A stretch of 64,000 nucleotides of DNA from Candidatus Poribacteria bacterium (lineage in GTDB: Bacteria; Poribacteria; WGA-4E; PCPOR2b). This document shows, one piece after another, positions 46,573 through 57,359 of this stretch (position 1 is its first letter; each line of letters begins with the position of its first letter). A program made the position numbers and the translations under genes. Location: NCBI GenBank assembly GCA_022822005.1, contig JAJECO010000079.1, positions 62,001-126,000 on the forward strand. Direction: 5' to 3'. The notes below the pieces were generated by a model. It made no database searches and had not been told where the DNA came from. It was given only the letters and a program-made list of their open reading frames with translations.

Positions 46573-48249
46573 ATGGAACTATCAGGAGCAAACATACTGA
46601 TTGAAAGTCTCAAACAAGAGGGTGTGGAGTATATTTTCGGTGTCAATGGTGGCGCAGCGATGCCAATCTTTGATGCACTCTACGAACACCCTGATGTCAA
46701 GTTAATCATGATGCGGCACGAGCAAGGTGCGTCACATGCCGCCGATGGCTACGCTCGAGCAACAGGTAAGGTTGGTGTTACGCTTGCTACTTCGGGTCCC
46801 GGTGCAACAAACTTAGTGACCGGTATCGCAACCGCCTATATGGATTCCATTCCGATGGTGGCGATCACTGGACAGGTTTTTACCCACCTGATGGGGAACG
46901 ATGCCTTCCAAGAATGTGACGTGATAGGTGTGACTCGCCCGGTCTGCAAGCATAGTTACTTAATTAAAAGCGGTGATGAAGTCGCTGAGGTCATAGCGGA
47001 AGCGTTCCATATCGCTAGTACAGGGAGACCTGGTCCCGTCGTTGTCGATTTCGCCAAGGATGCACAGATCCACGAATCGTTGTTCCGCTACCCAGAGAAG
47101 ATCAATATCCGCAGCTACAAGCCGAAGGTGGAGGGGCACCCGCGCCAGATCGCGAAAGCCGTTGAGTTGATTCACAATGCAGAACGACCGATGATTTATG
47201 CAGGCGGCGGTGTGCCGCTCGCTAACGCGTCTGAGGAGTTGCGTGAGTTGGCAATTAAAACCGGCATTCCGATTACCGTGACACTGATGGGGTTGGGCGC
47301 ATTTCCCGAAACCCATCCGCTGGCAATGGAGATGCCCGGTATGCACGGCTCCTGCTGTGCTAACTACGCATTTACTGATTCTGATCTGGTCATTGCGGTC
47401 GGTGCTCGGTTCGATGACCGTGTTACGGGTGACTTGACAAAATTCGCGCCGAACGCAAAGAAAATCCATATTGACATTGATGCTTCTTGTATCGGCAAGA
47501 ACGTCCCGATTGATGTGCCGATCGTAGGCGATGCTAAACGCGTATTGGCAGAAATGAACAAACTGGTGCATCGTGTGGACATCGAGCCTTGGATGCGCCA
47601 AATTGATGAATGGAAAGAGCAGTATCCCTTTGAGTACCAACAAAACGGTGATAATATCATGCCGCAGTATGTAATTGAGCAGATATATGACCTGTATTCC
47701 GACGCAATCGTCGTTGGGGACGTTGGACAGCATCAGATGTGGGCGGCACAATATTTCAAATTCACCGAGCCGCGTCAATGGTTGAACTCCGGTGGACTCG
47801 GTACCATGGGATTCAGTTTGCCCGCAGCGATTGGAGCGCAACTCGGTTGCCCTGACAAAACCGTTGTCAACATCAATGGCGATGGCTCCTATATCATGAC
47901 GATACAAGAGCTTGTTCCCGCCATCACGATGAAGCTCCCGCTCAAGATCTTCATCATTAATAACATGTATCTTGGTATGGTTCGACAGTGGCAGGAACTC
48001 TTCCACCAGAAACGGTACGCCGCCGTCGATTATCATGATAACCCTGACTTCGCACTGCTCGCTGAGGCTTTTGGGGCAACAGGAATCCGTGTTGAGCGAA
48101 TTGAGGATGTCCGTCCGGCGTTAGAGAAGGCAAAAGGCATCACCGATGGGCCCGTTGTTATTGATTTTATCGTCGATGAAGAGGAAAACGTGTTCCCAAT
48201 GGTTCCAGCAGGTGCAGGACTTGGCGATGTTATACGAGGTTTAGCATAA
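46573..48249 (+). CDS. ilvB: Acetolactate synthase large subunit
   Basis: GVEYIFGVNGGAAMPIFDAL; MRHEQGASHAADGYARATGKVGV; GDGSYIMTIQELVPA. Confidence 0.96.
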   Translation: MELSGANILIESLKQEGVEYIFGVNGGAAMPIFDALYEHPDVKLIMMRHEQGASHAADGYARATGKVGVTLATSGPGATNLVTGIATAYMDSIPMVAITGQVFTHLMGNDAFQECDVIGVTRPVCKHSYLIKSGDEVAEVIAEAFHIASTGRPGPVVVDFAKDAQIHESLFRYPEKINIRSYKPKVEGHPRQIAKAVELIHNAERPMIYAGGGVPLANASEELRELAIKTGIPITVTLMGLGAFPETHPLAMEMPGMHGSCCANYAFTDSDLVIAVGARFDDRVTGDLTKFAPNAKKIHIDIDASCIGKNVPIDVPIVGDAKRVLAEMNKLVHRVDIEPWMRQIDEWKEQYPFEYQQNGDNIMPQYVIEQIYDLYSDAIVVGDVGQHQMWAAQYFKFTEPRQWLNSGGLGTMGFSLPAAIGAQLGCPDKTVVNINGDGSYIMTIQELVPAITMKLPLKIFIINNMYLGMVRQWQELFHQKRYAAVDYHDNPDFALLAEAFGATGIRVERIEDVRPALEKAKGITDGPVVIDFIVDEEENVFPMVPAGAGLGDVIRGLA

Positions 48250-48740
48250 TGACTGAAGAACGACACATCTTTTCCGTACTTGTTGAAAACCGGTTCGGAG
48301 TCCTTGCACGAATTGCGGGACTGTTCAGTGGACGTGGATTTAACATTGACAGCCTCAATGTTGCGGAGACAGACGATCCGGACGTTTCGCACATGACAAT
48401 CGTCACACATGGGGACACGCAGATCATTGAACAGATTTACAAGCATCTGAACAAGTTGATTGATGTCATCAAGGTGACAGATCTCACTGTCGAAAATCAT
48501 GTTGAGCGGGAGATTGTACTGATTAAAGTCTATGCCGAGCCACAGCGACGTGGGGAAATTCTCCAGATTATGGAGATTTTTCGCGCCCATACGATTGATG
48601 TCAGTCCCGACTCTCTGATTATTGAAGTGACCGGTGACGAAGGGAAGTTGAAGGCGGTTGTTGATTTGCTACGTCCCTATGGCATTCAAGAACTTGTCCG
48701 CACCGGCAAAATTGCAATCATGCGCGGGGCCGCAAAGTAA
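48249..48740 (+). CDS. ilvN: Acetolactate synthase small subunit
   Basis: HIFSVLVENRFGVLARIAGLFSGRGFNIDSLNVAETDDPDVSHMTIV; overlaps ilvB by one base (TAATG). Confidence 0.95.
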   Translation: MTEERHIFSVLVENRFGVLARIAGLFSGRGFNIDSLNVAETDDPDVSHMTIVTHGDTQIIEQIYKHLNKLIDVIKVTDLTVENHVEREIVLIKVYAEPQRRGEILQIMEIFRAHTIDVSPDSLIIEVTGDEGKLKAVVDLLRPYGIQELVRTGKIAIMRGAAK

Positions 48741-48777
48741 TGAACCTATTTTCATGTTTCACATATAAGGAGTATTC

Positions 48778-49770
48778 ATGGCAACAATTTATTACGATAG
48801 CGATGCAGATTTTGATTTACTCAAAGAGCGAACGATTGCGGTTATCGGCTATGGTAGCCAAGGGCGCGCCCAAGCATTGAATCTGAAGGACAGTGGTGCA
48901 AACGTTGTCCTTGGGCTGCGCCCCGGCAGCCGTTCTCAACCGGATGCAGAATCGGAAGGATTGACGGTAAAAAGTATCGACGACGCTGCTGCTGAAGCAG
49001 ATGTCGTTCAGATTCTCATCCCGGATGAACAACACGGGGCGGTGTATCGGAATCATATTGAACCGAATCTGGAAGCTGGCAACATGGTGATGGTTTCGCA
49101 CGGTTTTAGCATCCATTTTGGTCAAATCGTTCCGGGAGACGGTATTGATGTGGCGATGATCGCACCAAAGGGACCGGGGCTGCTCGTGCGAGAGGTTTTT
49201 GAGGAGGGCGGCGGTGTGCCGTGTCTCATTGCTATCCAGCAGGATGTAACAGGACATGCCAGAGACCTCGCACTCGCTTATGCGAAGGGGATCGGCGGCA
49301 CACGGGCTGGCGTCATTGAGACTACTTTTCGGGAAGAGACGGAAACAGATCTCTTTGGCGAGCAAGCTGTGCTTTGCGGCGGGACTACCGCGCTCATCAA
49401 AGCTGCTTTTGATACCCTTGTTGAGGCTGGTTACCAACCTGAGATGGCGTTCTTTGAGTGCTTGCATGAGTTGAAACTGATTGTAGACCTAATCTACACA
49501 GGCGGACTCAGCAAGATGCGCAACGACGTTAGTAATACGGCGGAATTCGGCGATCTTACCCGCGGTCCTCGTGTCATTGATGAAGGTGTCCGAGAACGTA
49601 TGCAAACAATTCTTAAAGAGGTACAGAACGGCGAATTTGCACGGGAATGGGTGCTGGAAAATCAAGCGAATCAGCCCGTGCTGCAAGCACTGCGTCGTCG
49701 AGAATCAGAGCTGCAGATCGAAAAGGTGGGGCAAGATCTACGGAGCATGATGAGCTGGCTTGATGAGTAA
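48778..49770 (+). CDS. ilvC: Ketol-acid reductoisomerase
   Basis: [67 protein letters not shown]. Confidence 0.97.
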   Translation: MATIYYDSDADFDLLKERTIAVIGYGSQGRAQALNLKDSGANVVLGLRPGSRSQPDAESEGLTVKSIDDAAAEADVVQILIPDEQHGAVYRNHIEPNLEAGNMVMVSHGFSIHFGQIVPGDGIDVAMIAPKGPGLLVREVFEEGGGVPCLIAIQQDVTGHARDLALAYAKGIGGTRAGVIETTFREETETDLFGEQAVLCGGTTALIKAAFDTLVEAGYQPEMAFFECLHELKLIVDLIYTGGLSKMRNDVSNTAEFGDLTRGPRVIDEGVRERMQTILKEVQNGEFAREWVLENQANQPVLQALRRRESELQIEKVGQDLRSMMSWLDE

Positions 49771-49805
49771 CAGTTCCATCGTTAAATAGCATATCCCTAT
49801 TAAAG

Positions 49806-49849
49806 TCGTCACTTCGATTGCAATCACATTATCGAGGTGACGATTTTTT
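49806..49849 (+). terminator. Rho-independent terminator after ilvC
   Basis: TCGTCACTTCGAT...ATCGAGGTGACGATTTTTT, 13-bp stem. Confidence 0.85.
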
Positions 49850-49880
49850 GTTTCGGTCTTGGAAAGGTCATTTTTTCTTT

Positions 49881-51134
49881 ATGGATAGAGTTGAGAACGA
49901 GGTCGAGCAGCATGAAAAACGCAATCTTATCGTATTTGCGGCTAACCAGATCTTTATGCGGCTCGGTTGGATTTTCAAGACTGAATCGGTAGTAATGCCG
50001 GGGTTTTTAGATGTTTATACCTTATCGGGTTTTATCCGAGGACTCCTGCCCCTCATCTCTCGAATTGGGCAGAGCATCCCTCAAATTCTTATCGCACACC
50101 GTGTGGCAAAAATGCCAAGAAAACGAATGGTGTTTATACTTTCCGCCTTCGGTATTACCTTTCCTTGGCTAGTGCTGGCACTGAGCCTTGAATTTGGGAG
50201 TTGGTCAAACAACACAATCGTAGCGATTTTTCTGACACTGTATGGCTTACACTGGCTGACCTACGGCAGCAATGTCCTAGCACACGGCACACTACAGGGA
50301 AAACTGATTCGTCCTAGAAGACGGGGGCGTCTATTGGCTTACGCCAGTCTCATCGGCTGCACGTTTGCAATTATTATCGTCTGGCTTGTGATGCCACATT
50401 GGGTTCGCGGCGACACCGCTAATTATGCTTGGATATTTGGGATGACAGGGATGTTCTTTGGTTTTGCTGCGGGTTCCAGTCTGTTTTTCCGTGAGCCTCC
50501 TGATGACCATGCCGCGCAAACTATACCTTTTCTTAAATATCTTAGTTCCGGCCTGATGCTGCTGCGATATGACCGGAATTTTCGTATATTCGCGATTGTC
50601 CTGATGTTGTTCTATACAGGTTGGCCCATTTTTCCGCACTATACCATCTTTGGAAAACGAACGTTAGGATTGGTGTCGAGAAATTTCGTGACGCTGTTGA
50701 TTGCGCAAAACACGGTCAGTGGACTCGGTGCCTTGGTGATGGGGAATATCGCAGATCGGTACGGCAATCGGATTGTGATGCGTGTGCTAATCTTTGTCGC
50801 CGCATGTGTGCCGCTGCTAGCGGTTGGACTGAGTCGCCTGCCTATGGGAGCAAGCTGGTACTGGCTTGTGTATGCTTGCTTGGGATTTACGCCGGTATCG
50901 GGTCGTATTCTTACAAACTACACCCTTGAAATTTCTCCGCAGGAAAAGCACCCGCAATACTTGGGGCTGCTGAGCGTTCTTCAGACAGTGCCGTTGCTGG
51001 GATCGCCGGTGGTTGGTCTGTTGATTGATAGATTCTCTTTTGAGTCCGTGTTTATCACGTCTTCTGTTTTGGTCTTTTGTGGTGTCCTGCTTACCTTTCG
51101 ATTAGTCGAACCTCGATTTAGCCGTTCTGTTTAA
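49881..51134 (+). CDS. MFS-type transporter
   Basis: Many hydrophobic helices; basic loops (RPRRRGRLLAYASLIG; MGNIADRYGNRIVMRVLIF). Confidence 0.8.
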   Translation: MDRVENEVEQHEKRNLIVFAANQIFMRLGWIFKTESVVMPGFLDVYTLSGFIRGLLPLISRIGQSIPQILIAHRVAKMPRKRMVFILSAFGITFPWLVLALSLEFGSWSNNTIVAIFLTLYGLHWLTYGSNVLAHGTLQGKLIRPRRRGRLLAYASLIGCTFAIIIVWLVMPHWVRGDTANYAWIFGMTGMFFGFAAGSSLFFREPPDDHAAQTIPFLKYLSSGLMLLRYDRNFRIFAIVLMLFYTGWPIFPHYTIFGKRTLGLVSRNFVTLLIAQNTVSGLGALVMGNIADRYGNRIVMRVLIFVAACVPLLAVGLSRLPMGASWYWLVYACLGFTPVSGRILTNYTLEISPQEKHPQYLGLLSVLQTVPLLGSPVVGLLIDRFSFESVFITSSVLVFCGVLLTFRLVEPRFSRSV

Positions 51135-51184
51135 TTAAAATAGGTAGGATCGGTCTGATCCTATCCTGTCATAGGAGCATAATT

Positions 51185-51943
51185 ATGCCCAATGAAATGA
51201 TGACCACTTTTGAAAAGCTCTGGATTACCCTTCGCGCTGCGTGGTGTGACAATCACGACCTTGATGGCGCATTGGCTTTCAGCCATGACCGCGGAGCGAT
51301 GGACTTCTTTCATCGCGTTGTACAGGTGAACGTAGACGACGCTCAAGTAGACAGGTTGATCGACGATGCGATTCGCCTGTTCCAAGAAAAAAAATACGAC
51401 TGCATGTTCACCCTTTCGCCATTAGATCGTCCTGTTGACCTTGGTGAGAGACTGGAGAAGCGCGGTTTCACAGAGGGTATGTTGGCGTCAGCGATGGTTT
51501 ATGACCCACCCACTGCGCCACCGTTCCCCCAAACTGTTGCGGAAATCAATATCTCGCCCGATGATGAATATGATCTGTGGGCAGATGTCATGTGTCGCGG
51601 ATTCGGTCATGACCAGACAATGGGAGAGATAGGGCGTGATGTGCTGATTGTGCCTGAAGTGCGCCGCTATCTCGCACGTGTGAATGGAGAGCTAGCGGGC
51701 ACGACGCTGATCTATTCGCAATTCGGTATGGGCTACGTTGACCATGTTGCGACATTGCCGGAGCACCGCCGTAAAGGGATTGCCTCTGCTATGGTTACAC
51801 GAGCGGTTGCGGATTCGCAGGCGATGGGTAACCGCTGGACAACGCTAGAGACGACAACAGGTAGTAACGCCGAGCGGGTATATCAACGACAGGGATTCCG
51901 TATTGCCTATCATCGACGACGCTATATCATGCCTCATGGGTAG
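51185..51943 (+). CDS. GNAT family N-acetyltransferase
   Basis: GYVDHVATLPEHRRKGIASAMVTRAVADSQAMGNRWTTLETT...VYQRQGF. Confidence 0.85.
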   Translation: MPNEMMTTFEKLWITLRAAWCDNHDLDGALAFSHDRGAMDFFHRVVQVNVDDAQVDRLIDDAIRLFQEKKYDCMFTLSPLDRPVDLGERLEKRGFTEGMLASAMVYDPPTAPPFPQTVAEINISPDDEYDLWADVMCRGFGHDQTMGEIGRDVLIVPEVRRYLARVNGELAGTTLIYSQFGMGYVDHVATLPEHRRKGIASAMVTRAVADSQAMGNRWTTLETTTGSNAERVYQRQGFRIAYHRRRYIMPHG

Positions 51944-52015
51944 GTAGGGGCGTGGGCAATAGCAGAACATTAGAAGCCCCTCAATAATTGTTCCAACAGA
52001 AAAGGAGTTCGCAAC

Positions 52016-53359
52016 ATGGCGCTGCAAGCTTGGATACGCATCGGTCAACCACTTGAACCAGTGATGAACGATTATGAACGGATCTTTGACGCTTGGGAAG
52101 CGGGTGGAATCAAAGGTTTTGTTTTTGGTCGCACAGTTTTTGCGGATGCAGAGGGTCAATTTACCGTTCCTGCTTTCCCGTCCAACCCTCAAGTGTATCG
52201 CGATCGTGGGTTAGAACCAAACCTCCGCAACACAGAAACCGATCCGTCTAAAGAGAAGCTGCTCCATGCGATGCTTGACAACGCCAAATCGCGCGGCTGG
52301 GAGATTTTCATCTTTGCCCCCGGCAGCGGGGCAACGGGTGCGAAACCGCTTCCATTGGAAGAGGATCCCTACGGCGCGGTTGCAATGGCAGCGATTTGGG
52401 ATGAGACATTCGGCAGCTTTCCACAGGTGGATGGCGGTATCATGGATGGCTGGACCGAGTCCGCTTATGAATTGGTATGGCACCACGGAAACGCTGTGTT
52501 TGCCGATATACCTGAATCAACCAAAGCCCAAGCCGCTGCCAGAGGATACGATCCAGAAAGACTTGAACGCGGCAGATCTCATCTCCATGAGCGTTTTCGC
52601 AGTCTCACCCCCGCTGAAGTGCGCTACTACGGTCCCTACGGCGTGCTGTCGGAGATGACCCTTTTCGATATCAACGAGGATGCTATTTATTGGCTGCGTT
52701 GGCGGCGGGAAGATGGGATTAAAATGGGAGAAGCATTTCGGGGTGAATTGGACAACTTCCCACGCAAGTTGTTATTGGGGAATGGTCCCCGTTCGGCTGT
52801 ATTCTCCGGCATGACTGCGCTCGATTTTCACGCATGGGATCAGATAGTGGATATTCTGCTGGTCAAGCACTACTTCTGGCATCGTGGCTTCGACGGTATG
52901 TACGGCACTGTCGCCCGTTGGGTGGAACAGATTCAAGAATGGAATCCTCGTCTGACCGAACAGGACTGCTTTACGGTAGTGAAGGCGTGGTTAGGCATCG
53001 ACTTACCGGAGGTCAACTCTCTATCGGACATGGATTTAGGGTTCCCTCAAGCCTTCTTCGACCAAGTTGTGACGACTGAAACCGAGCGAGCGCTTGCAGC
53101 GATCAGTCAGCCGGAGAAGATTGTTCCTTGGGTGGATACAGGGCGGATGCCGCACGGTGGGGATCCGATGACCGCCGGAGATCTGCATCGCATCCTCACA
53201 GCCTCAGAAGAGGCGGGGCTGAAGCGTTTCCTATTTCATAATCACGCACATCTTACGTCAGCGGAGTGGTGCGTAATCTCCCGGCTATGCGGGCACGCTT
53301 GGGATGAAGATCCCAACGGGTATTGGCCCCCCGCGACACCGAAACCATCGACTTACTGA
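52016..53359 (+). CDS. Conserved hypothetical protein (possibly TIM-barrel hydrolase-like)
   Basis: Long well-formed ORF with RBS (AAAAGGAGTT); no confident family. Confidence 0.6.
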   Translation: MALQAWIRIGQPLEPVMNDYERIFDAWEAGGIKGFVFGRTVFADAEGQFTVPAFPSNPQVYRDRGLEPNLRNTETDPSKEKLLHAMLDNAKSRGWEIFIFAPGSGATGAKPLPLEEDPYGAVAMAAIWDETFGSFPQVDGGIMDGWTESAYELVWHHGNAVFADIPESTKAQAAARGYDPERLERGRSHLHERFRSLTPAEVRYYGPYGVLSEMTLFDINEDAIYWLRWRREDGIKMGEAFRGELDNFPRKLLLGNGPRSAVFSGMTALDFHAWDQIVDILLVKHYFWHRGFDGMYGTVARWVEQIQEWNPRLTEQDCFTVVKAWLGIDLPEVNSLSDMDLGFPQAFFDQVVTTETERALAAISQPEKIVPWVDTGRMPHGGDPMTAGDLHRILTASEEAGLKRFLFHNHAHLTSAEWCVISRLCGHAWDEDPNGYWPPATPKPSTY

Positions 53360-53381
53360 TTGATTAGAGAGGAGGTCTACT

Positions 53382-54056
53382 ATGGCTAACTTAACGCTTC
53401 CTGTGCGTTGGTATAGCAATGAAACCCAGCACGGCGAGTTGGAACTTGAATTAGAGCGAACCGCTTTCATGATTGTGGATAGCGATTGTGGCACCGGGAA
53501 TCGGTATGTCGAAGATGGGATTGCTCCGGCATTGGCTGCAGCGCGCACATCCAGCATGAGGGTGGTTTTTATTCACAACGACTTTTCCCTCGTTGATGAG
53601 CCGGGCAGTATCAAGCGAGAGATTCACGGTATCCGTTGGGGCGACGCGCTTGCTGGAACGAGACCGTCACCCGCATCAAGAACGCCCTATAAACCGAATT
53701 ATTCCCCATCAATCCAGCCGTTACCGCATGAGCCAGACTTTCCCAAGCGGGAGTGGTCGGCGTTCCATGAGACGCATGTCGATTACCATCTGCGGTGCTA
53801 CGACATTAAGAATTTGGTCGCAGTTGGATTCAGCCAGCGTGCATGTTTATACCAAACCCTTGCCGGTGCAGTCGAACACAATTATCGGGTCATTATGCTG
53901 CGAGATTGTACGCATTCCGCCGAGTATCCCGATACGGTCGATCCGAACTTACCAGAGGGAGGATGGCTACGGAAGGTGATGATACGCAACTTTGAACATA
54001 TCATTGGGTACACCTCGACCTCATCGGATTTTGTTGCAGCGTGCGAAGTACTTTAA
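53382..54056 (+). CDS. Isochorismatase-like cysteine hydrolase
   Basis: TAFMIVDSDCGTG; YDIKNLVAVGFSQRACLYQTLAGAVEHNYRVIMLRDCTHS. Confidence 0.7.
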   Translation: MANLTLPVRWYSNETQHGELELELERTAFMIVDSDCGTGNRYVEDGIAPALAAARTSSMRVVFIHNDFSLVDEPGSIKREIHGIRWGDALAGTRPSPASRTPYKPNYSPSIQPLPHEPDFPKREWSAFHETHVDYHLRCYDIKNLVAVGFSQRACLYQTLAGAVEHNYRVIMLRDCTHSAEYPDTVDPNLPEGGWLRKVMIRNFEHIIGYTSTSSDFVAACEVL

Positions 54057-54089
54057 AGTTCGGTGAGATCAGGATATTGCAAATCTGAC

Positions 54090-55052
54090 TCACGCGTGTA
54101 CCATCAATCGCCCAACATGAGCGACGACCGATTCGGACAACCCTTTAAGGTTATATCCGCCCTCCAATGCTGAGATCAACCGTCCCTCACAAGTTTCCGC
54201 AGCAATTTCGCAAAGGATGTCAGTCAAATTGGCAAAGCCGTCTGCGGTCATATTGATCGCCGATAGCGGGTCTAAACGGTGTGCGTCAAATCCAGCCGAG
54301 ATTATCAGGAAATCGGGAGAGAAATCAAGTAACGCTGGCTTGAGAACTTTTTGGAAGGTCTCGACATAGTCACTGGGTTCGCTACCCGGAGGCATCGGTA
54401 TGTTCAGTGTTGTACCAACAGCCTCACCTATGCCAGTCTCGTCTGCCATGCCGGTGCCAGGGTAGAGCGGCACCTGATGCGCCGAGAAAAAGAAGACGGA
54501 GGGATCATCGTAAAAGATATCCTGTGTCCCGTTGCCGTGATGGACGTCCCAATCGACAATTGCGACGCGACCCACCCCATGTTCACGCTGAAGGTATCGT
54601 GCAGCTATCGCGACGCTATTGAATAGACAAAAGCCCATCGCACGGGTTGGGGTTGCGTGATGACCGGGCGGACGAACAAGCGCGAAGGCGTTTCTCACAG
54701 TCTCTGCCATGACCGCATCTGCTGCCCTCAACACGCCTCCGGTCGAAAGACGCGCAACGTCATAGGATGCGGGTGAGGTTGGCGTGTCGTAATCGAGGGG
54801 GAGACCGTTTTCACAATACTGCTTGATCCGATCGATATGATCTTGGATATGCGCATAACACATCTGCTCAAGTGTTACAGGAGTGGCTTCGATCTGGTGC
54901 AAGTCGTCCCAAAAGTCAGAAGCCTGTAGTGCTTTTATACTTGCTTGTAGACGTTCCGGACGCTCAGGATTCTGTACGCCTGTATCATGCTTGAGATAAT
55001 CGGTGTGGTAGACAAAACCTGTCTTTTTCTGAGAAGTCATAGTTGGTTCCAA
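54090..55052 (-). CDS. Histone deacetylase family (acetylpolyamine amidohydrolase/HDAC-like)
   Basis: RPPGHHATPTRAMGFCLFNSVAIAARYL; VDWDVHHGNGTQDIFYDDPSV; ISAGFDAHRLDPL. Confidence 0.95.
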   Translation of the reverse strand: MEPTMTSQKKTGFVYHTDYLKHDTGVQNPERPERLQASIKALQASDFWDDLHQIEATPVTLEQMCYAHIQDHIDRIKQYCENGLPLDYDTPTSPASYDVARLSTGGVLRAADAVMAETVRNAFALVRPPGHHATPTRAMGFCLFNSVAIAARYLQREHGVGRVAIVDWDVHHGNGTQDIFYDDPSVFFFSAHQVPLYPGTGMADETGIGEAVGTTLNIPMPPGSEPSDYVETFQKVLKPALLDFSPDFLIISAGFDAHRLDPLSAINMTADGFANLTDILCEIAAETCEGRLISALEGGYNLKGLSESVVAHVGRLMVHA

Positions 55053-55209
55053 ATTGAACGTGGGTATTTACTTCATATTATAGATTGTAGTCTTTTTCAA
55101 AGCATACCGCAAGCGAATTCTCTGGTCTTGACATCCCTTTTCACTTCTGCTATGATACCTCAACTGCCTTCAAAAAATCATATGTATATACCGTCAAAAT
55201 AGGGTAGAG

Positions 55210-57057
55210 ATGAAAATTCAGAAAATCTTTCTTGGCGCAGTTTGGTTTTTCATCAGTCTAACTAATCCAATTATCGGTTCTGCTCAAGTACACACATCCG
55301 GAAATATCGAAGTCCATATAGTCGGCGAGGGTTCACTGGGTGCAGTCCGGGACGATGAACTCGTCTACAACTTTAGGTTTCCTAAATCTGGAGAGAATTA
55401 CTATCTTCACGAATTGTCGGAGATTTGGGTTGGTGACGCAAATGGAAATGTAGCGAGCGCATGGGATTTAGATCCCGATGAACCCGGCCCTCTCACAATT
55501 GGAGAGTGGGAAACTGTATCAACGAACGCTGAAAAAACAGATCTCGACGAACGACATACAATTATCGCACAATACAATTCATCCGGAGTTGTCGATTTTC
55601 CGCTCAATCTTTCGGTTGACCAACAGAGTTTTGCTTGGAGTACCAACAATCATCCCGATGCAGATGATTTCGTTGTGATAAGATTAGTTGTGACAAACAA
55701 CAGCAATACAGGGCTTGAAGGTATCTATGTGGCAACGATGGCGAATTGGGATGTTGATGGGACAGATTTAGAGGCTGGAGAGTTAAGCCGGGATTGGGTG
55801 GATTGGGATGAAACATATCAAACGTTGTTCACCTACGATGGTGATGATACTGACGGAATCAATGAGGTTCACACCGGCCTCACCTTGCTGGACGGAAAGT
55901 TAAGCACCCATCAGATCTTTCTGTTTTACGGTCCCGAAGGCCGTCCGACCGCCAACCTTTTTTTCGATGAAAGCCGATCCGAGTTCATGGCCGATTCGAC
56001 TGCTTTTGCTGCCAATAAGAGGGATCTCGAGACCCTTGGATTTCCGGCTTGGGATTATGTGTCCATTATCTCAGCGGGACCCTATGACATACCAGCTAAA
56101 CAGTTTATCGCTGTTACTTTTGCCCTTGTTGCTGGTGAGAACTTAGTAGATCTGCAGAAAAATATCAGTGCCGCGAGAACCGTTACCTTTAGGCCGCACC
56201 GATTGGGCGCTGAGGTTGTAAGAGGAAACGTCCGGTTGAAATGGGAACCTGCAATTAATTTAGGTTTGGCTGGCTATGCTGTCCTAAGGCGAACGAAGAG
56301 TGAGAATGAATTCCAGCAGGTTGGTCGGGTTACCCAAGCGACTACCTTTGACGACACAGGGGTTCAAGGAGGCGTAGAATACACCTACAAGATCCGTCCT
56401 GTTCATGCCAGTGGACAGCTGCTTGAATTTGATTCTTCGGAGGTCAGTATTATCCCAGGTGATGTTCCGGACGCGCCCGTAGGATTAACGGCGACGTTCA
56501 ACGAAGACCAGATTATTCTTAATTGGACAAAATCTACTCGTCAGATCAGCAAATATCTTATCTATCGCAACCGCACGGGCAGACCGCCATGGACGCAGAT
56601 TGCATCGGTCCCGCCGGGAGTTTCCACTTTTGTTGATCGGGATGTCTATCCAGGGTCAAAGTATTTCTATGCAGTCGCGGCGACAAGTCCAGCCGGCGGA
56701 GAAGGTAAACTTTCCCAAATTGCTGATGTTACCCTCCCTGAGGAAACCATCATACCCCCCGAAGCCAACTTGGATAAAGTGATCTTTGTCCCGAATCCAT
56801 ACCGTCTGAACGGGAGCGCGAATGGGATGGAGTTCCGCAATCTGCCTGACCGTGCGACAATCCGAATCTACAACAGTACCGGTGATCTCATTAGACAGAT
56901 TGATCATCGCAACAACACATCCATGCAACGTTGGGATGGGCGGACGGAGGCAGGTGAACAGATTTCTGCCGGCATCTACGTCTATCACATTGAGTCCATG
57001 AGGGAAGGGCAAAGGGGAAGGAATTCGGTAAGTGGGAAGTTCGCAGTGATTCGTTGA
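55210..57057 (+). CDS. Secreted protein with fibronectin III-like repeats and C-terminal FlgD/T9SS-like sorting domain
   Basis: Signal peptide; FnIII-like TYKIRPVHASGQ; C-terminus KVIFVPNPYRLNGSANG...RWDGRTEAGEQISAGIYVYHIES. Confidence 0.75.
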   Translation: MKIQKIFLGAVWFFISLTNPIIGSAQVHTSGNIEVHIVGEGSLGAVRDDELVYNFRFPKSGENYYLHELSEIWVGDANGNVASAWDLDPDEPGPLTIGEWETVSTNAEKTDLDERHTIIAQYNSSGVVDFPLNLSVDQQSFAWSTNNHPDADDFVVIRLVVTNNSNTGLEGIYVATMANWDVDGTDLEAGELSRDWVDWDETYQTLFTYDGDDTDGINEVHTGLTLLDGKLSTHQIFLFYGPEGRPTANLFFDESRSEFMADSTAFAANKRDLETLGFPAWDYVSIISAGPYDIPAKQFIAVTFALVAGENLVDLQKNISAARTVTFRPHRLGAEVVRGNVRLKWEPAINLGLAGYAVLRRTKSENEFQQVGRVTQATTFDDTGVQGGVEYTYKIRPVHASGQLLEFDSSEVSIIPGDVPDAPVGLTATFNEDQIILNWTKSTRQISKYLIYRNRTGRPPWTQIASVPPGVSTFVDRDVYPGSKYFYAVAATSPAGGEGKLSQIADVTLPEETIIPPEANLDKVIFVPNPYRLNGSANGMEFRNLPDRATIRIYNSTGDLIRQIDHRNNTSMQRWDGRTEAGEQISAGIYVYHIESMREGQRGRNSVSGKFAVIR

Positions 57058-57072
57058 GAGAGAACACGTAAA

Positions 57073-57109
57073 ATAAAAAAAGCGACGCTACATGATATGT
57101 GCGTCGCTT
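57073..57109 (-). terminator. Terminator downstream of tRNA-Leu
   Basis: On the minus strand AAGCGACGC...GCGTCGCTTTTTTT. Confidence 0.75.
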
Positions 57110-57120
57110 CTGCTAATAGA

Positions 57121-57206
57121 TGCCGGGAAGGGGATTTGAACCCCTACGGGCGAAAGGGCCCACTAGATCCTGAATCTAGCTTGTCTACCAATTCCAACAT
57201 CCCGGC
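57121..57206 (-). tRNA. tRNA-Leu(CAG)
   Basis: Minus strand GCCGGGATGTTGGAATTGGTAGACAAGCTAGATTCAGGATCTAGTGGGCCCTTTCGCCCGTAGGGGTTCAAATCCCCTTCCCGGCA; acceptor pairs, long variable arm, CAG anticodon loop, GGTTCAAATCC T-arm. Confidence 0.95.
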
Positions 57207-57359
57207 GTAACCTCTTGGCCGCCGGTTTGACAACCGCTACAGTCTACATCAAATGCGGTTAGCTTGTCAAGGAATTTCTCTTTCCGAACAACCTATACTG
57301 AATTTCACTCGCGCATTTTCCAGCGTATATCAAGCGGAAAAACCTGTAGTGGCTAACGT

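Noticed and set aside
46960-48036. 358-aa minus-strand ORF opposite ilvB
   Set aside because: Antisense to a certain ilvB gene; no recognisable domain; cysteine/histidine-rich composition typical of shadow ORFs
48817-49467. 216-aa minus-strand ORF
   Set aside because: Antisense shadow of ilvC
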